Notes under the pieces: model-generated
Seen by the model: the letters and a program-made list of their open reading frames with translations, nothing else
The model's database searches: none
Told to the model about the DNA's origin: nothing
From: Hymenobacter sp. BRD128
Lineage (GTDB): Bacteria > Bacteroidota > Bacteroidia > Cytophagales > Hymenobacteraceae
Assembly: GCF_013256625.1 (NCBI RefSeq)
Contig: NZ_CP053908.1
Span: forward strand, 1,922,001 to 1,986,000
DNA length: 64,000 bases
Direction: 5' to 3'
Part shown: piece after piece, positions 48,554 through 57,160 of the stretch
Numbering within the stretch: the stretch's first letter is position 1
Layout: the number at the start of each line of letters is the position of its first letter
Program-made: the position numbers and the translations under genes

Positions 48554-50314
48554 CTAGTCGAAATACTCTTTGGCGAGTGATTTATCGTGGCCGTAGATGT
48601 CGTCGCGGAAGTGAGCGTGACCATCGGGGTCAGCCCAGGCGGTGAGGTACACCAAGTACACCGGCAGTTTTTCCTTGAGGGCAATGTACTTCTCGTGGCG
48701 CTGAGCAATGGAGTCCTCAATAACCGGCTGGCTCCAGCTGGGGTTGTTGCGCAGCAGGTAGGTAGCCAGCTTTACGGGTTCCTCTACCCGCACGCAGCCG
48801 TGGCTGAAATTGCGCTTGGTTTGCGAAAACAGCTCACCGTGGGGCGTATCGTGGAGGTAGATATCATTGGAGTTGGGGAAGATGAACTTCACCTCGCCCA
48901 GGTCGTTTTTGGGGCCGGGACGGCGGCGCACGGTATACTTAAAGTTATCCTGCGTCACACCGGCCCAGTCGATGGTAGTAGGGTCTACCACGGTGGCTTT
49001 GCGGCCGTAGCCCTTTACCACTTCCATGTCGAGGCGGTCGAGCGTGCCCTGGGGGTCAGCCTCCAGCTTGGGGCGCATTTCCTTATCGATAATGCTGTAG
49101 GGCACGTTCCAGTAGGGCGACAAAACTACATATTCCATTTTGTCGGAAAACACCGGCGTGGCAGTGAGCGTCTTGCCCACGATTACGCGCATGGTGAGAG
49201 CCTCCTTCCCTTGCTCATAGACCCGGAGCCGGTACTCGGGAATATTTACGATGAGGTAGTCGGGCTCAAACTTTTTGGGTAGCCAGCGCCAGCGCTCCAT
49301 GTTCAGGATAACCTGATTGATACGCGCCTGAATGGGTACGTTGAGTTGGCGTAGGGTTTCACCGCTCACCAGCCCGGTGGGCGGCAGGCCCAGGTCGCGC
49401 TGAAAACTTTTCACGGCTTCGACCAGGATAGGGTCGTAGGTATTGGCGGCGGGCGAGGTTGTCACGTTGTTGACGGGCCGGGCAGCGGTGGCCACGGTGG
49501 CTGGCGCTTGGCCGGTAGCCTCGCCGCCCAGCAGGCGCTGGCGCAGCAAGCCCACCACGGGTAGCGTCTGGCCGGGCTTGAGATGCGTGGTGCCGGGCAG
49601 CGTGGGCCAGCCCCCGGCCGCCTGGCGGGCGCGCAGCAGGGCTAGCGCCTTCTTCAGGTTGGTGTACTCGGGGTGCAGCGGCGCGAAGTCGTAGTACGGA
49701 TACGTGCTTTCGCGCTCCCGCAAAATGGTCATTAGCGCGTGGTCGAGCTTAATTTTATTGCGCTTGACTTTCCAGGCGTCGTTCTTGGTATCGCGGGGGT
49801 TAGCCACGCCGCGGTAGTAGTCCGAAGCCCAGGCGAAGTAGCTACCCGAGAGGGTCACGTCGAGCCTGCGCTCTAGCTGGTTACGGCGCGCAGTGTCCTG
49901 ACCCAGGCTTTTGAGCTGGGCTAGCAAATTAGTTATCTGCCTGGTATCATACCGTTTAGGGTCGAGGCCATCCTCCTTTGCTTTACCTACGACGGTGAGA
50001 AAGGTGCTGGCCTGTGGCACGAGCTTATGCTGCCGAAACCACCCTAGCCGGAACTGCCGCTCGCGGTAAAACTTGCGGGCCCAGCGCTCCTGCGCCTTGA
50101 AGCGGGCATCGGCCTGCATGGTCCGGATAACGAAAACGCTGTCGAGGTGCGGCTCGGGGCCGCTGGTATTGCTGGTAACCGAAGTGCCGGCTTTAGAGCT
50201 GGCCTGGCTAGCCTGGTCGCCTTGGCCATTGCACGACACGAGCAGGCCGGGCAGACTAAGCAAGCCCAGGTAGAGGGCTAGTGATAAGAAATTAAGACGA
50301 AGCTTTAAGCGCAT
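48554..50314 (-). CDS. L,D-transpeptidase (YcbB/LdtD-like) lipoprotein
   Basis: A 586-residue periplasmic cell-wall enzyme that makes 3-3 peptidoglycan crosslinks. The signal ends in 'GLLVSC' (Cys28), so it is probably lipid-anchored. The order is a scaffold domain, a peptidoglycan-binding motif ('YDPILVEAVKSFQRDLGLPPTG') and the YkuD catalytic domain with 'HDTPHGELFSQTKRNFSHGC' (catalytic Cys507). The length matches YcbB-type enzymes. It is divergent from the M1 aminopeptidase gene. Confidence 0.95.
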   Translation of the reverse strand: MRLKLRLNFLSLALYLGLLSLPGLLVSCNGQGDQASQASSKAGTSVTSNTSGPEPHLDSVFVIRTMQADARFKAQERWARKFYRERQFRLGWFRQHKLVPQASTFLTVVGKAKEDGLDPKRYDTRQITNLLAQLKSLGQDTARRNQLERRLDVTLSGSYFAWASDYYRGVANPRDTKNDAWKVKRNKIKLDHALMTILRERESTYPYYDFAPLHPEYTNLKKALALLRARQAAGGWPTLPGTTHLKPGQTLPVVGLLRQRLLGGEATGQAPATVATAARPVNNVTTSPAANTYDPILVEAVKSFQRDLGLPPTGLVSGETLRQLNVPIQARINQVILNMERWRWLPKKFEPDYLIVNIPEYRLRVYEQGKEALTMRVIVGKTLTATPVFSDKMEYVVLSPYWNVPYSIIDKEMRPKLEADPQGTLDRLDMEVVKGYGRKATVVDPTTIDWAGVTQDNFKYTVRRRPGPKNDLGEVKFIFPNSNDIYLHDTPHGELFSQTKRNFSHGCVRVEEPVKLATYLLRNNPSWSQPVIEDSIAQRHEKYIALKEKLPVYLVYLTAWADPDGHAHFRDDIYGHDKSLAKEYFD

Positions 50315-50649
50315 CAGGAGGGAAAAAATGGGCGGCGGGTAGCCGGGCGGCGAGTGCCGGCCGGCCGAGTAAGCCGCGCCAGGGTGACGAAGAATGAGCC
50401 CGTTTTACTGAGCCGCTACCGGGCAGGTTGTGCCGGGCCATGCTACGCCAACGCAAATAACGCGCCTAAGGTAACAGAAACCCTCGGCCAAACCGGCCGT
50501 CGCCGCGTACTTTTTGCCGGCGGGGCTAGCGGCTCGCAACCGGCGCACCAGCCACGGGGCGCTACCCCCGGGGCTCTGCTAGCCCGTGGCCAGGCTGCCC
50601 CACTCCGCCTGCCTTCCCGGTTTTATTCTTCTCTTTTTATTTTCAATTG
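50315..50649. other. Divergent promoter region
   Basis: These 335 bases hold no convincing gene. A TACTTTTTG box at 50508-50516 points toward the aminopeptidase gene. No clear box was found for the L,D-transpeptidase. Confidence 0.4.
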
Positions 50650-52485
50650 ATGGCTGCTTCTGCCCCTACCCCAACTGCCCACCCTACTGACCCGCACAGC
50701 TATGCCGCTACCGGAACGCTGCAGGCGCAACACTTGCACCTGCGGTTGACCGTCGATTTTGCCCAGCGCACCCTGCTAGGCGTTGCTACCTGGCACCTGG
50801 CGGGCGGCCCGGCTACTGCCCCCGGCCAGCTGGTGCTTGACACGCAAGGACTCATCCTGGAAGCTGTGCAGCCCGGCGAAGCTGCCGATGGCCCGGCCCT
50901 CAACTACCACCTCGCGCCTACCGATGCGGTGCTGGGGCAGGCCCTGCGTATCTGGGTGCCGGCCGGCGCGGCGGCCGTGCGCGTCAGCTACCGCACCACG
51001 TCCGATGCGGCAGCCTTGCAGTGGCTGGCGCCGGCCCAGACGGCGGGCGGGCATCCGTTCCTGTTTACGCAGTCGCAGGCCATACTGGCGCGCACCTGGC
51101 TGCCCTGCCCCGACTCGCCCGGCCAGCGCTTCAGCTACGAGGCTGAGGTCGAAATTGTGGGCACCGAGCGCGGCCAGCTGCTCGCTCTGATGAGCGCGGC
51201 CGACAACCCCCAGGCCACCGCTTCCGATGGCCGCTATCATTTCCGGCAGCCGCAGCCAGTGCCGGCCTACCTGCTGGCCCTGGCCGTGGGCCGGCTCGAC
51301 TTTGCTCCGCTCGGTGAGCGCACCGGGCTCTACGCCGAGCCGGCTACGCTAGCCCGGGCCAGCTATGAGTTTGGCGAACTCGACCGCATGGTAGCGACTG
51401 CTAAACAATTGTATGGGCCCTACCGCTGGGGTCGCTACGATTTACTTGTGTTACCAGCCAGTTTTCCATTTGGTGGCATGGAAAACCCTTGTTTAACATT
51501 TGTAACACCTACCATTCTAGCCGGCGACCGCAGCTTGACGAGCCTGATAGCACACGAGCTAGCCCACTCGTGGAGCGGCAACCTGGTTACAAATGCAACC
51601 TGGAATGACTTCTGGCTGAATGAGGGCTTCACGGTGTATTTCGAGCGCCGCATTATGGAGCAGCTCTACGGCCGGCCTTATGCCGAGATGCTGCAAGTGC
51701 TGGGTGAGGCTGACCTGCACCATACCATCGCAGAACTCGGAGAGGCTAGCCCGGCCACGCACCTGCGCCTGCACCTGGCCGGCCGCGACCCCGATGACGG
51801 CCTCAACGATATTGCCTACGAGAAAGGCTGTCTGCTGCTGCTCACCCTGGAGCAGTTGGTAGGCCGCCCGCGCCTCGATGCCTTTATTACGGAGTACTTC
51901 GCCCGGTTCGCTTTTCAGAGCATGGATACCGACCGCTTCGCGGCCTACCTCACCCAAACCCTGCTCACGCCCGCCGAGGCTAGCCGGCTCAACCTGCCCG
52001 CCTGGCTCGACGGCCCCGGTTTGCCGCCCGGCGCGCCCGTGGCCCGGTCGGCCCGCTTCGCGGCGGTTGATGAGGCGCTGGCCCGGCTAGCCGCCGGCGC
52101 CGCGCCCGCCGACTTGCAACCTATAACTACGGAGTGGAGCAGCCAGGAGTGGGAGCACTTTCTGCGCGGCCTGCCCCCTACCCTAGCGGCGGCCGATTTA
52201 GTGCGGCTCGACGCGGCTTTTCATTTCACCACCTCGGGCAACGCCGAGCTACTAGCCGCCTGGTTTCCGCTGGCGTTGCGGGCCGGCTACGCGCCGGCCG
52301 ACGCGGCGCTGGAAAATTTTCTGCGTCAGGTGGGGCGGCGCAAGTTTCTGGTGCCCCTTTATCGGGCGTTGCTAGCCACGCCCGGCGGCCGGGCGCGGGC
52401 GCAGGAAATCTATCGGCTAGCCCGGCCCAACTACCACTCGGTGGCCACGAGCACGCTCGATGAGCTGGTGGGCCACCCGGCCTGA
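50650..52485 (+). CDS. M1-family zinc aminopeptidase (leukotriene A4 hydrolase-like)
   Basis: A 611-residue metallopeptidase without signal peptide. The exopeptidase motif 'FGGMEN' and the zinc site 'HELAHSWSGNLVTN' followed by 'NEGFT' are intact (near residue 300). The N-terminal beta-saddle and C-terminal helical domain are of LTA4H-like length. It removes N-terminal amino acids from peptides in the cytoplasm. ATG 50650 is preferred to the TTG just before it. Confidence 0.94.
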   Translation: MAASAPTPTAHPTDPHSYAATGTLQAQHLHLRLTVDFAQRTLLGVATWHLAGGPATAPGQLVLDTQGLILEAVQPGEAADGPALNYHLAPTDAVLGQALRIWVPAGAAAVRVSYRTTSDAAALQWLAPAQTAGGHPFLFTQSQAILARTWLPCPDSPGQRFSYEAEVEIVGTERGQLLALMSAADNPQATASDGRYHFRQPQPVPAYLLALAVGRLDFAPLGERTGLYAEPATLARASYEFGELDRMVATAKQLYGPYRWGRYDLLVLPASFPFGGMENPCLTFVTPTILAGDRSLTSLIAHELAHSWSGNLVTNATWNDFWLNEGFTVYFERRIMEQLYGRPYAEMLQVLGEADLHHTIAELGEASPATHLRLHLAGRDPDDGLNDIAYEKGCLLLLTLEQLVGRPRLDAFITEYFARFAFQSMDTDRFAAYLTQTLLTPAEASRLNLPAWLDGPGLPPGAPVARSARFAAVDEALARLAAGAAPADLQPITTEWSSQEWEHFLRGLPPTLAAADLVRLDAAFHFTTSGNAELLAAWFPLALRAGYAPADAALENFLRQVGRRKFLVPLYRALLATPGGRARAQEIYRLARPNYHSVATSTLDELVGHPA

Positions 52486-52566
52486 TGCGCGTACCTAGCC
52501 AGGCCCGATTTTAGTTGGTGGGCCTTTGAATCGACTGGTGCGGGGCTAGCCCGGCACCGGCCGCCG

Positions 52567-52574
52567 TACCTTTG
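52567..52574 (+). promoter_or_regulatory. Consensus -7 box TACCTTTG upstream of the cyanophycinase-like gene
   Basis: A perfect TAnnTTTG match 29 bp before the proposed TTG start at 52604. Confidence 0.5.
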
Positions 52575-52603
52575 CCATCTTCCAATCAGACTAGCCAGTA
52601 CCG

Positions 52604-53490
52604 TTGAAACATCTTATTCCGCGCGGCAAGCTCATCGCCATTGGGGCAATGAGGATAAGGGTACCTACCCTACCGTTCGCAGCAAGCGCCAGTATTACCT
52701 GAATTTTTTTGAGCTGGGCATTCTCAAGCGCGTCGTGTCCGAATCGGGCAAGGCCGACCCGCGCATTGAGGTCGTCACCACCGCCTCGATGATTCCGCAG
52801 GAAGTAGGCCCTATATATACGGCCTCGTTTGCGATGCTCAATTGCCACAACGTGGGCATCATGGATATTCGCACCCCCGACGATGCCCGCCAGCCCGAGT
52901 ACCTGGCTCGCCTGCTGGCGGCCGACGTGGTCATGTTTTCGGGCGGCAACCAGTCGCGGCTGCGCGAGATGTTTGGCGAAACCGATTTTCTCGACGCCCT
53001 CACCCGCCGCTACTATGCTGAGCCCAACTTCGTGATTGCCGGCACCAGCGCCGGCGCCATGGCCATGTCGCAGCACATGATACGCGGCGGCTCGGTGCCC
53101 GATGCCTTATTAAAAGGCGCCGTAAAAATGGGCACTGGTCTCAACCTGTCGCCGCTGGCCATCATCGATTCGCACTTCGTGAAGCGCGGGCGCTTTGGGC
53201 GCCTTATTGAGGCCGTGGCGCTTTACCCCAAGCTCATCGGCATCGGGCTGGGCGAAGACACTGGCGTGCTCATCACCGACGGCCACCTGGTCGAAACCAT
53301 CGGCTCGAACCTCGTCATTATTCTCGACGGCAACGACATTGCGCACAACAACGCCGCGGCCGCTAAGAAAGGCACCACGCTCTCCATCGAGAATTTCAAG
53401 ATGCACGTGCTGGCCAAGGGTAATGTGTACTGCATGACGGAGCGTAAATTCTACGTGAGCAAGGAAGCCGCCGTAAACGCCTCCTGCTAG
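52604..53490 (+). pseudogene. cphB: Cyanophycinase-like S51 peptidase, frame broken in a G4 run
   Basis: A serine peptidase of family S51 that resembles cyanophycinase, which cuts multi-L-arginyl-poly-L-aspartate to beta-Asp-Arg dipeptides. The nucleophile lies in 'IAGTSAGAMAM', and 'VVMFSGGNQSRL' and 'IDSHFVKRGRFGRL' are typical. The N-terminus (TTG 52604, 'KHLIPRGKLIAIGG') is one base out of frame; an extra G in the run 52643-52646 gives 'GGNEDKGTYPTVRSKRQYYL' and a 295-residue protein. The main part from 52735 is intact. It converges on an isoaspartyl peptidase gene, the enzyme that would complete the degradation. Confidence 0.87.
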
Positions 53491-53509
53491 CCACTCCTTA
53501 TTACTATTG

Positions 53510-53546
53510 CTAAAAAAGTCAGTCTTGCGGGGCTGACTTTTTTTAG
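53510..53546. terminator. Bidirectional terminator
   Basis: CTAAAAAAGTCAG and CTGACTTTTTTTAG pair around a 10-base loop between convergent genes. Confidence 0.9.
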
Positions 53547-53639
53547 TAGCCCAAGCCAACGCTTGAGGCTGTTTAGAGAATCCACTATTTCCTTACCCCT
53601 CATGCGGAGCCTGGCGGCCGACCAAGCGCGAGGCGGTCC

Positions 53640-54569
53640 TTAGTAAATGGCTACCAGTTCCTCGCCCGCCGCGTTGCGGCTAGCCCGGTACATACCTTCT
53701 GAGTTGAAAGGCAGTGCTAGGTTGCCGGCCGCATCTACCGCGATGAGGCCGCCCTCGCCGCCCACCGGAGCCAGCTTGTCGTGCACCACCACGCGGCAGG
53801 CCTCGGCTAGGCTCAAACCTTTGTATTCCATAAGGCAGGCCACATCGTGGCCTACCACCGCCCGGATAAAGTATTCGCCGTGCCCGGTGCAGCTGATGGC
53901 GCAACGCTCGTCGGCCCAAGTACCCGCCCCGATGAGCGGCGTGTCGCCGATGCGCGAATAACGCTTATTAGTCATGCCGCCGGTGCTGGTGGCGGCAGCC
54001 AGGTGGCCGCGCTGGTCGCGGGCCACAGCGCCCACGGTACCTTTTTTCCAGTTGGGGTCCTGGATGGGGCTAGCGGCATGGTCGAGCTGCATGCGGCCAG
54101 CCGCGATGGCTTCCTGCAATTGGTCGAAGCGCTGCTGCGTGAAAAAATACGCGGGCGGCTGCAAGGGTAGGCCGTGCTCACGGGCTAGCTCGTCGGCGCC
54201 GGGGTAGGCTAGCAGCACGTGCTCGGTCTGCTCCATCACGAGGCGCGCGGCCCGGATGGGATTTTGCACCTCGCGCACGCCGGCCACCGCGCCGGCCCGG
54301 CGGCTAGCGCCGTCCATGAGGGCGGCGTCCATCTCGTGGTGGCCGTCGTGAGTGAACACCGCCCCGCGCCCGGCGTTGAAAAGCGGGCAGTCTTCGAGCG
54401 AGCGCACGGTGGCTTCCACGGCATCGAGGGCGGGCGCGCCCTGGGCCAGCAGCGCCGTGCCGGTGGCCAGCGCCGCGCGCAACGCTGCCCGGTACTCGGC
54501 TTCAAGAGCGGGCGTAAGCGAGGCGCGGGCAATGGTGCCGGCACCCCCGTGCAAAGCAAGAGCGAACAT
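53640..54569 (-). CDS. iaaA: Isoaspartyl peptidase / L-asparaginase (Ntn hydrolase)
   Basis: A 309-residue type-III asparaginase precursor that self-cleaves to two subunits. The nucleophile Thr is in 'KKGTVGAVARD', and 'TGHGEYFIR' plus 'CPLFNAGRGAVFT' are further signatures. It hydrolyses isoaspartyl dipeptides, including beta-Asp-Arg. ATG 54569 ('MFALALHGGAGT') begins at the family start; the TTG five codons upstream is less likely. It faces the cyanophycinase-like gene, and the two could form a degradation pair. No cyanophycin synthetase is in the window. Confidence 0.93.
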   Translation of the reverse strand: MFALALHGGAGTIARASLTPALEAEYRAALRAALATGTALLAQGAPALDAVEATVRSLEDCPLFNAGRGAVFTHDGHHEMDAALMDGASRRAGAVAGVREVQNPIRAARLVMEQTEHVLLAYPGADELAREHGLPLQPPAYFFTQQRFDQLQEAIAAGRMQLDHAASPIQDPNWKKGTVGAVARDQRGHLAAATSTGGMTNKRYSRIGDTPLIGAGTWADERCAISCTGHGEYFIRAVVGHDVACLMEYKGLSLAEACRVVVHDKLAPVGGEGGLIAVDAAGNLALPFNSEGMYRASRNAAGEELVAIY

Positions 54570-54795
54570 ATGTTGATTTACCAATTAACTAAGTTTCTGA
54601 CGCAAGAACGGCACTTTCTGCGCGCTGCCTGGGTTTGCATAGGGCAGCTTACGCAATAATTTATTACCTGTCAACCACTTGCTCGGCCTACGGCACGCTA
54701 TTTTTTTTAGCCAATTGCCGCGTAAGTTGCTGAGAATTGCGCTGCCACTAACTGGCTAGCCGGTCGAATACCCGGTTTCCTTCGGTTTTTTTTCG

Positions 54796-54803
54796 TAGGT
54801 TTG
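54796..54803 (+). promoter_or_regulatory. Consensus -7 box TAGGTTTG upstream of the DUF3127 gene
   Basis: A perfect TAnnTTTG match 37 bp before the ATG at 54841. Confidence 0.55.
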
Positions 54804-54840
54804 GCCTCTAGTTTTCTTCATTTCAAAATTCCCCTTTCCG

Positions 54841-55263
54841 ATGGCATACGACGTAACCGGCCGCCTGCACGAAATCTTTGACGAACAGCAGGTAAGCGAA
54901 AAATTCCGCAAGCGCGAGTTCGTCCTTGAAGTACAGGATGGCCAATATCCTGAGCAAATCAAGTTTCAGCTGGTGCAGGACAAAACCGCCCTCATTGACC
55001 CCTACAAAATGGGCGACGAGGTAAAAGTAACCTTCAACCTGCGCGGCCGGGGCTTTAATAAGAACGGCCAGATGCTGTACTTCACCAACCTCGAAGCCTG
55101 GCGCATCGAGCCGGCCACGGGTGGTGCCCCGGCTGGTGGCGGCTCTTCTTACCAACAGCAGCCCGCGGCCCGCCCGGCCGCCCAAAACCAGAACCCTAAC
55201 CTGCGCGCGCAGCCCACCGCCCAGCCCATCGCGGGCGACGACGACAACGACCTGCCTTTCTAG
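54841..55263 (+). CDS. DUF3127 OB-fold-like protein with SSB-like acidic tip
   Basis: A 140-residue protein. The first 95 residues are the DUF3127 domain ('DVTGRLHEIFDEQQVSEKFR' and 'FTNLEAWRIE'), which is predicted to be a small OB fold. A Gly/Gln/Pro-rich flexible linker follows, and the C-terminus is 'GDDDNDLPF'. This layout is that of a single-stranded-DNA-binding protein, whose acidic Pro-Phe tip recruits partner proteins. The family is poorly characterised; the SSB role is an inference from architecture. Confidence 0.9.
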   Translation: MAYDVTGRLHEIFDEQQVSEKFRKREFVLEVQDGQYPEQIKFQLVQDKTALIDPYKMGDEVKVTFNLRGRGFNKNGQMLYFTNLEAWRIEPATGGAPAGGGSSYQQQPAARPAAQNQNPNLRAQPTAQPIAGDDDNDLPF

Positions 55264-55422
55264 AACGCAGATTTGAACTGATTGAACGGATACGCCTGCC
55301 TGCGGCAGGCTAACCAGTCTTTTTGATGTAGAGCGAATTTTGCCATTCGTTTTGCAAACGCAAATGTGTCGCTTCCTTCATGGGGGGCGGCACATTTGCA
55401 TTTCCGCCCACGTTAAAGAAGT

Positions 55423-56052
55423 ATGAACTTACGCGCACTTATCAGCCAGGGCGAGGGCGAACGGCTCGAATTCAAGAAGAAAACTACCCACCCTACCCGC
55501 ATTGCGCGCACGCTGGCCTCGCTGGCCAACACCCACGGCGGGCAGGTGCTGGTGGGCGTCGACGACGATGGCCGCATGGTGGGCGTGCGCGATGCCGAGG
55601 AAGAAATGTTTGTGCTGCGCGACGCGGCGGCCCACTACATCGACCCGCCGCTGACGCTGAGCTTTCGGGAAATCGAAATTGAAGACGGCCTTATCGTCTT
55701 GATTGTCAATGTGAATGAGAGCCAGAATAAGCCCCACCGCGCCCAGATAGCCCCCGGCGAATGGCGCGGCTACGTGCGCGTGCGCGACGAAAGCGTGCAG
55801 GCCAGTACCCTTACCGAAAAAATGCTGGCGCGCCAGCAGCCGGCGGCGCGGCTCGAAAAAATCCCGCTCAACAAGGACGAGCTGCGCGTGCTTGAGTACC
55901 TCAAGACCCAGCAGCCACGCATTACGGTGGCCCAGTATACCAAGCTCATCAACGTAAGCCGTCGCCGCGCCTACCGCACCCTCATCAAGCTGGTGCTGCA
56001 CGGCTACCTGCGCTACCACGACAAAGAAAAAGAGCCGTATTATACCTTATAA
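55423..56052 (+). CDS. AlbA_2 (Schlafen-like) domain protein with C-terminal winged helix
   Basis: A 209-residue protein. The N-terminal AlbA_2 domain has the usual 'GEGERLEFKKKTTHPTRIART' and 'ANTHGGQVLVGVDDDGRMVG' motifs. The C-terminal 60 residues look like a winged helix ('VAQYTKLINVSRRRAYRTLIKL'). AlbA_2 proteins are usually DNA- or RNA-binding regulators and sometimes nucleases. It overlaps the 3' end of the convergent hypothetical gene by 6 bases. Confidence 0.88.
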   Translation: MNLRALISQGEGERLEFKKKTTHPTRIARTLASLANTHGGQVLVGVDDDGRMVGVRDAEEEMFVLRDAAAHYIDPPLTLSFREIEIEDGLIVLIVNVNESQNKPHRAQIAPGEWRGYVRVRDESVQASTLTEKMLARQQPAARLEKIPLNKDELRVLEYLKTQQPRITVAQYTKLINVSRRRAYRTLIKLVLHGYLRYHDKEKEPYYTL

Positions 56053-56283
56053 CTGCTCGCCACTTGCTTGCTCGAATGCCAGCGCTACGCGCGCATAAAC
56101 AAGCTTATATAACTCATTTTTTAACCTTGGGTCTAGGCCTTCGGAGCGGTAAACAGCAGTAGTGAAAGCGGTAACACTCTTCGGGGGATTTTTGAGTATC
56201 GCAGCCTGAGCAGCGGGTGAGAGACAGAAGCCAAGCTTAACGCAGAGGTCGAGTAAGAGGGTTTGGACTTGCTTCTCGGTCAT
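56047..56283 (-). CDS. Small hypothetical protein, 78 residues
   Basis: A short, helical, soluble protein starting at Met 56283 ('MTEKQVQTLLLDLCVKLGF'); the 11-residue upstream extension is less likely. It has no signal peptide. Lower GC than the neighbours. No family was recognised. Its stop overlaps the stop of the AlbA_2 gene on the other strand. Confidence 0.6.
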   Translation of the reverse strand: MTEKQVQTLLLDLCVKLGFCLSPAAQAAILKNPPKSVTAFTTAVYRSEGLDPRLKNELYKLVYARVALAFEQASGEQL

Positions 56284-56357
56284 AGAGTACTTCGGCAAAA
56301 AAAAGCGCTCCCACAACGGCAGTTGCAGAAGCGCTTTAATTAAAAGTCAGTGCCTGA

Positions 56358-56474
56358 CTAGTCTTGCTTACGAGCGCGAGCCACTTTTTTCTCCTCCTTC
56401 TCGGCTTTTTTCTCTTTCATCGATTTGGTAGGCTCTTTCTTTTTCTCTTTCCGGGCGTCTTGGGCTTTGGCCAT
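56358..56474 (-). CDS. Very small Lys/Glu-rich protein, 38 residues
   Basis: From ATG 56474 to TAG 56358 the frame encodes a highly charged peptide ('MAKAQDARKEKKKEPTKSMK' and then a Glu/Lys-rich helix ending 'ARARKQD'). I recall similar small basic proteins in Bacteroidota annotations. It could bind nucleic acid or ribosomes, but this is unproven. It is alone between a hypothetical gene and the DinB gene. Confidence 0.6.
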   Translation of the reverse strand: MAKAQDARKEKKKEPTKSMKEKKAEKEEKKVARARKQD

Positions 56475-56567
56475 GGGTGAAAAGTTGGTTAGGGTGGAAG
56501 AAGTTTAAACGTATTGAAACGTTAGATTAACGCGGTTTCCGGGGCGGATGTTGTGTGGCGGCGCGGG

Positions 56568-57122
56568 CTAGCCCGTAGGCAGAGCGGGCCAGTAGCGCCC
56601 GCGCAAAATGCGTAGGTGATGCTGCTCGTGCCCGGCAATTATATACAGCAGCGCCCGCACCGACGTAGCCCCGCCGTTGGCGCGGCCGGCGCGCTCCAGC
56701 TGCCCCCCATTCAGCCCACCAAAAAAGGCTAGCGTGGCAGCGCGCACGGCGTGGTATTCGGTCAATAACTCGCTCAGCGGCCGGTCATTAGCTTCGCTGT
56801 TAGCAGCAAACTCATTCTCGTCAAAGCCCGGTAGCTCCTGCGCATCGGCGCGGGCAAAGCGCAGGGCGCGGTACGTGAAAATGCGCTCGGCATCAGTGAG
56901 GTGCACCAGCACCTCCTTGGGCGTCCACTTGCCGGGCGCGTAGCGCATCAGTGCTTGGCTTTCGGTAAGGCCGGCTAGCTCGCGGTGCAGCTCGGCAGCC
57001 TGCTGGCGCAGCTGGGCTAGCGGGTCGGCCTCGGTGGGCACCAGGTCGATATAAGCCTGGGTGTAAGGCAAATAGGTACCCGGCACCGGACGGACCTGGG
57101 TAATGGATGCAGGAGCAGACAT
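56568..57122 (-). CDS. DinB-family protein
   Basis: A 184-residue four-helix-bundle DinB/YfiT-like protein. The metal-binding His are in 'EVLVHLTDAERIF' and 'IIAGHEQHHLRIL'. Members are metal-dependent thiol transferases or damage-inducible proteins of unknown role. The Met at 57122 ('MSAPASITQ') is the proper start; a perfect TACCTTTG box (57128-57135) ends only 5 bases before it. Confidence 0.92.
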   Translation of the reverse strand: MSAPASITQVRPVPGTYLPYTQAYIDLVPTEADPLAQLRQQAAELHRELAGLTESQALMRYAPGKWTPKEVLVHLTDAERIFTYRALRFARADAQELPGFDENEFAANSEANDRPLSELLTEYHAVRAATLAFFGGLNGGQLERAGRANGGATSVRALLYIIAGHEQHHLRILRGRYWPALPTG

Positions 57123-57127
57123 AGCGG

Positions 57128-57135
57128 CAAAGGTA
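57128..57135 (-). promoter_or_regulatory. Consensus -7 box directly before the DinB start
   Basis: TACCTTTG on the minus strand, 5 bases before ATG 57122, which implies a leaderless or nearly leaderless transcript. Confidence 0.5.
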
Positions 57136-57160
57136 GCCGCCCGCCGCAGATACTGAAATT

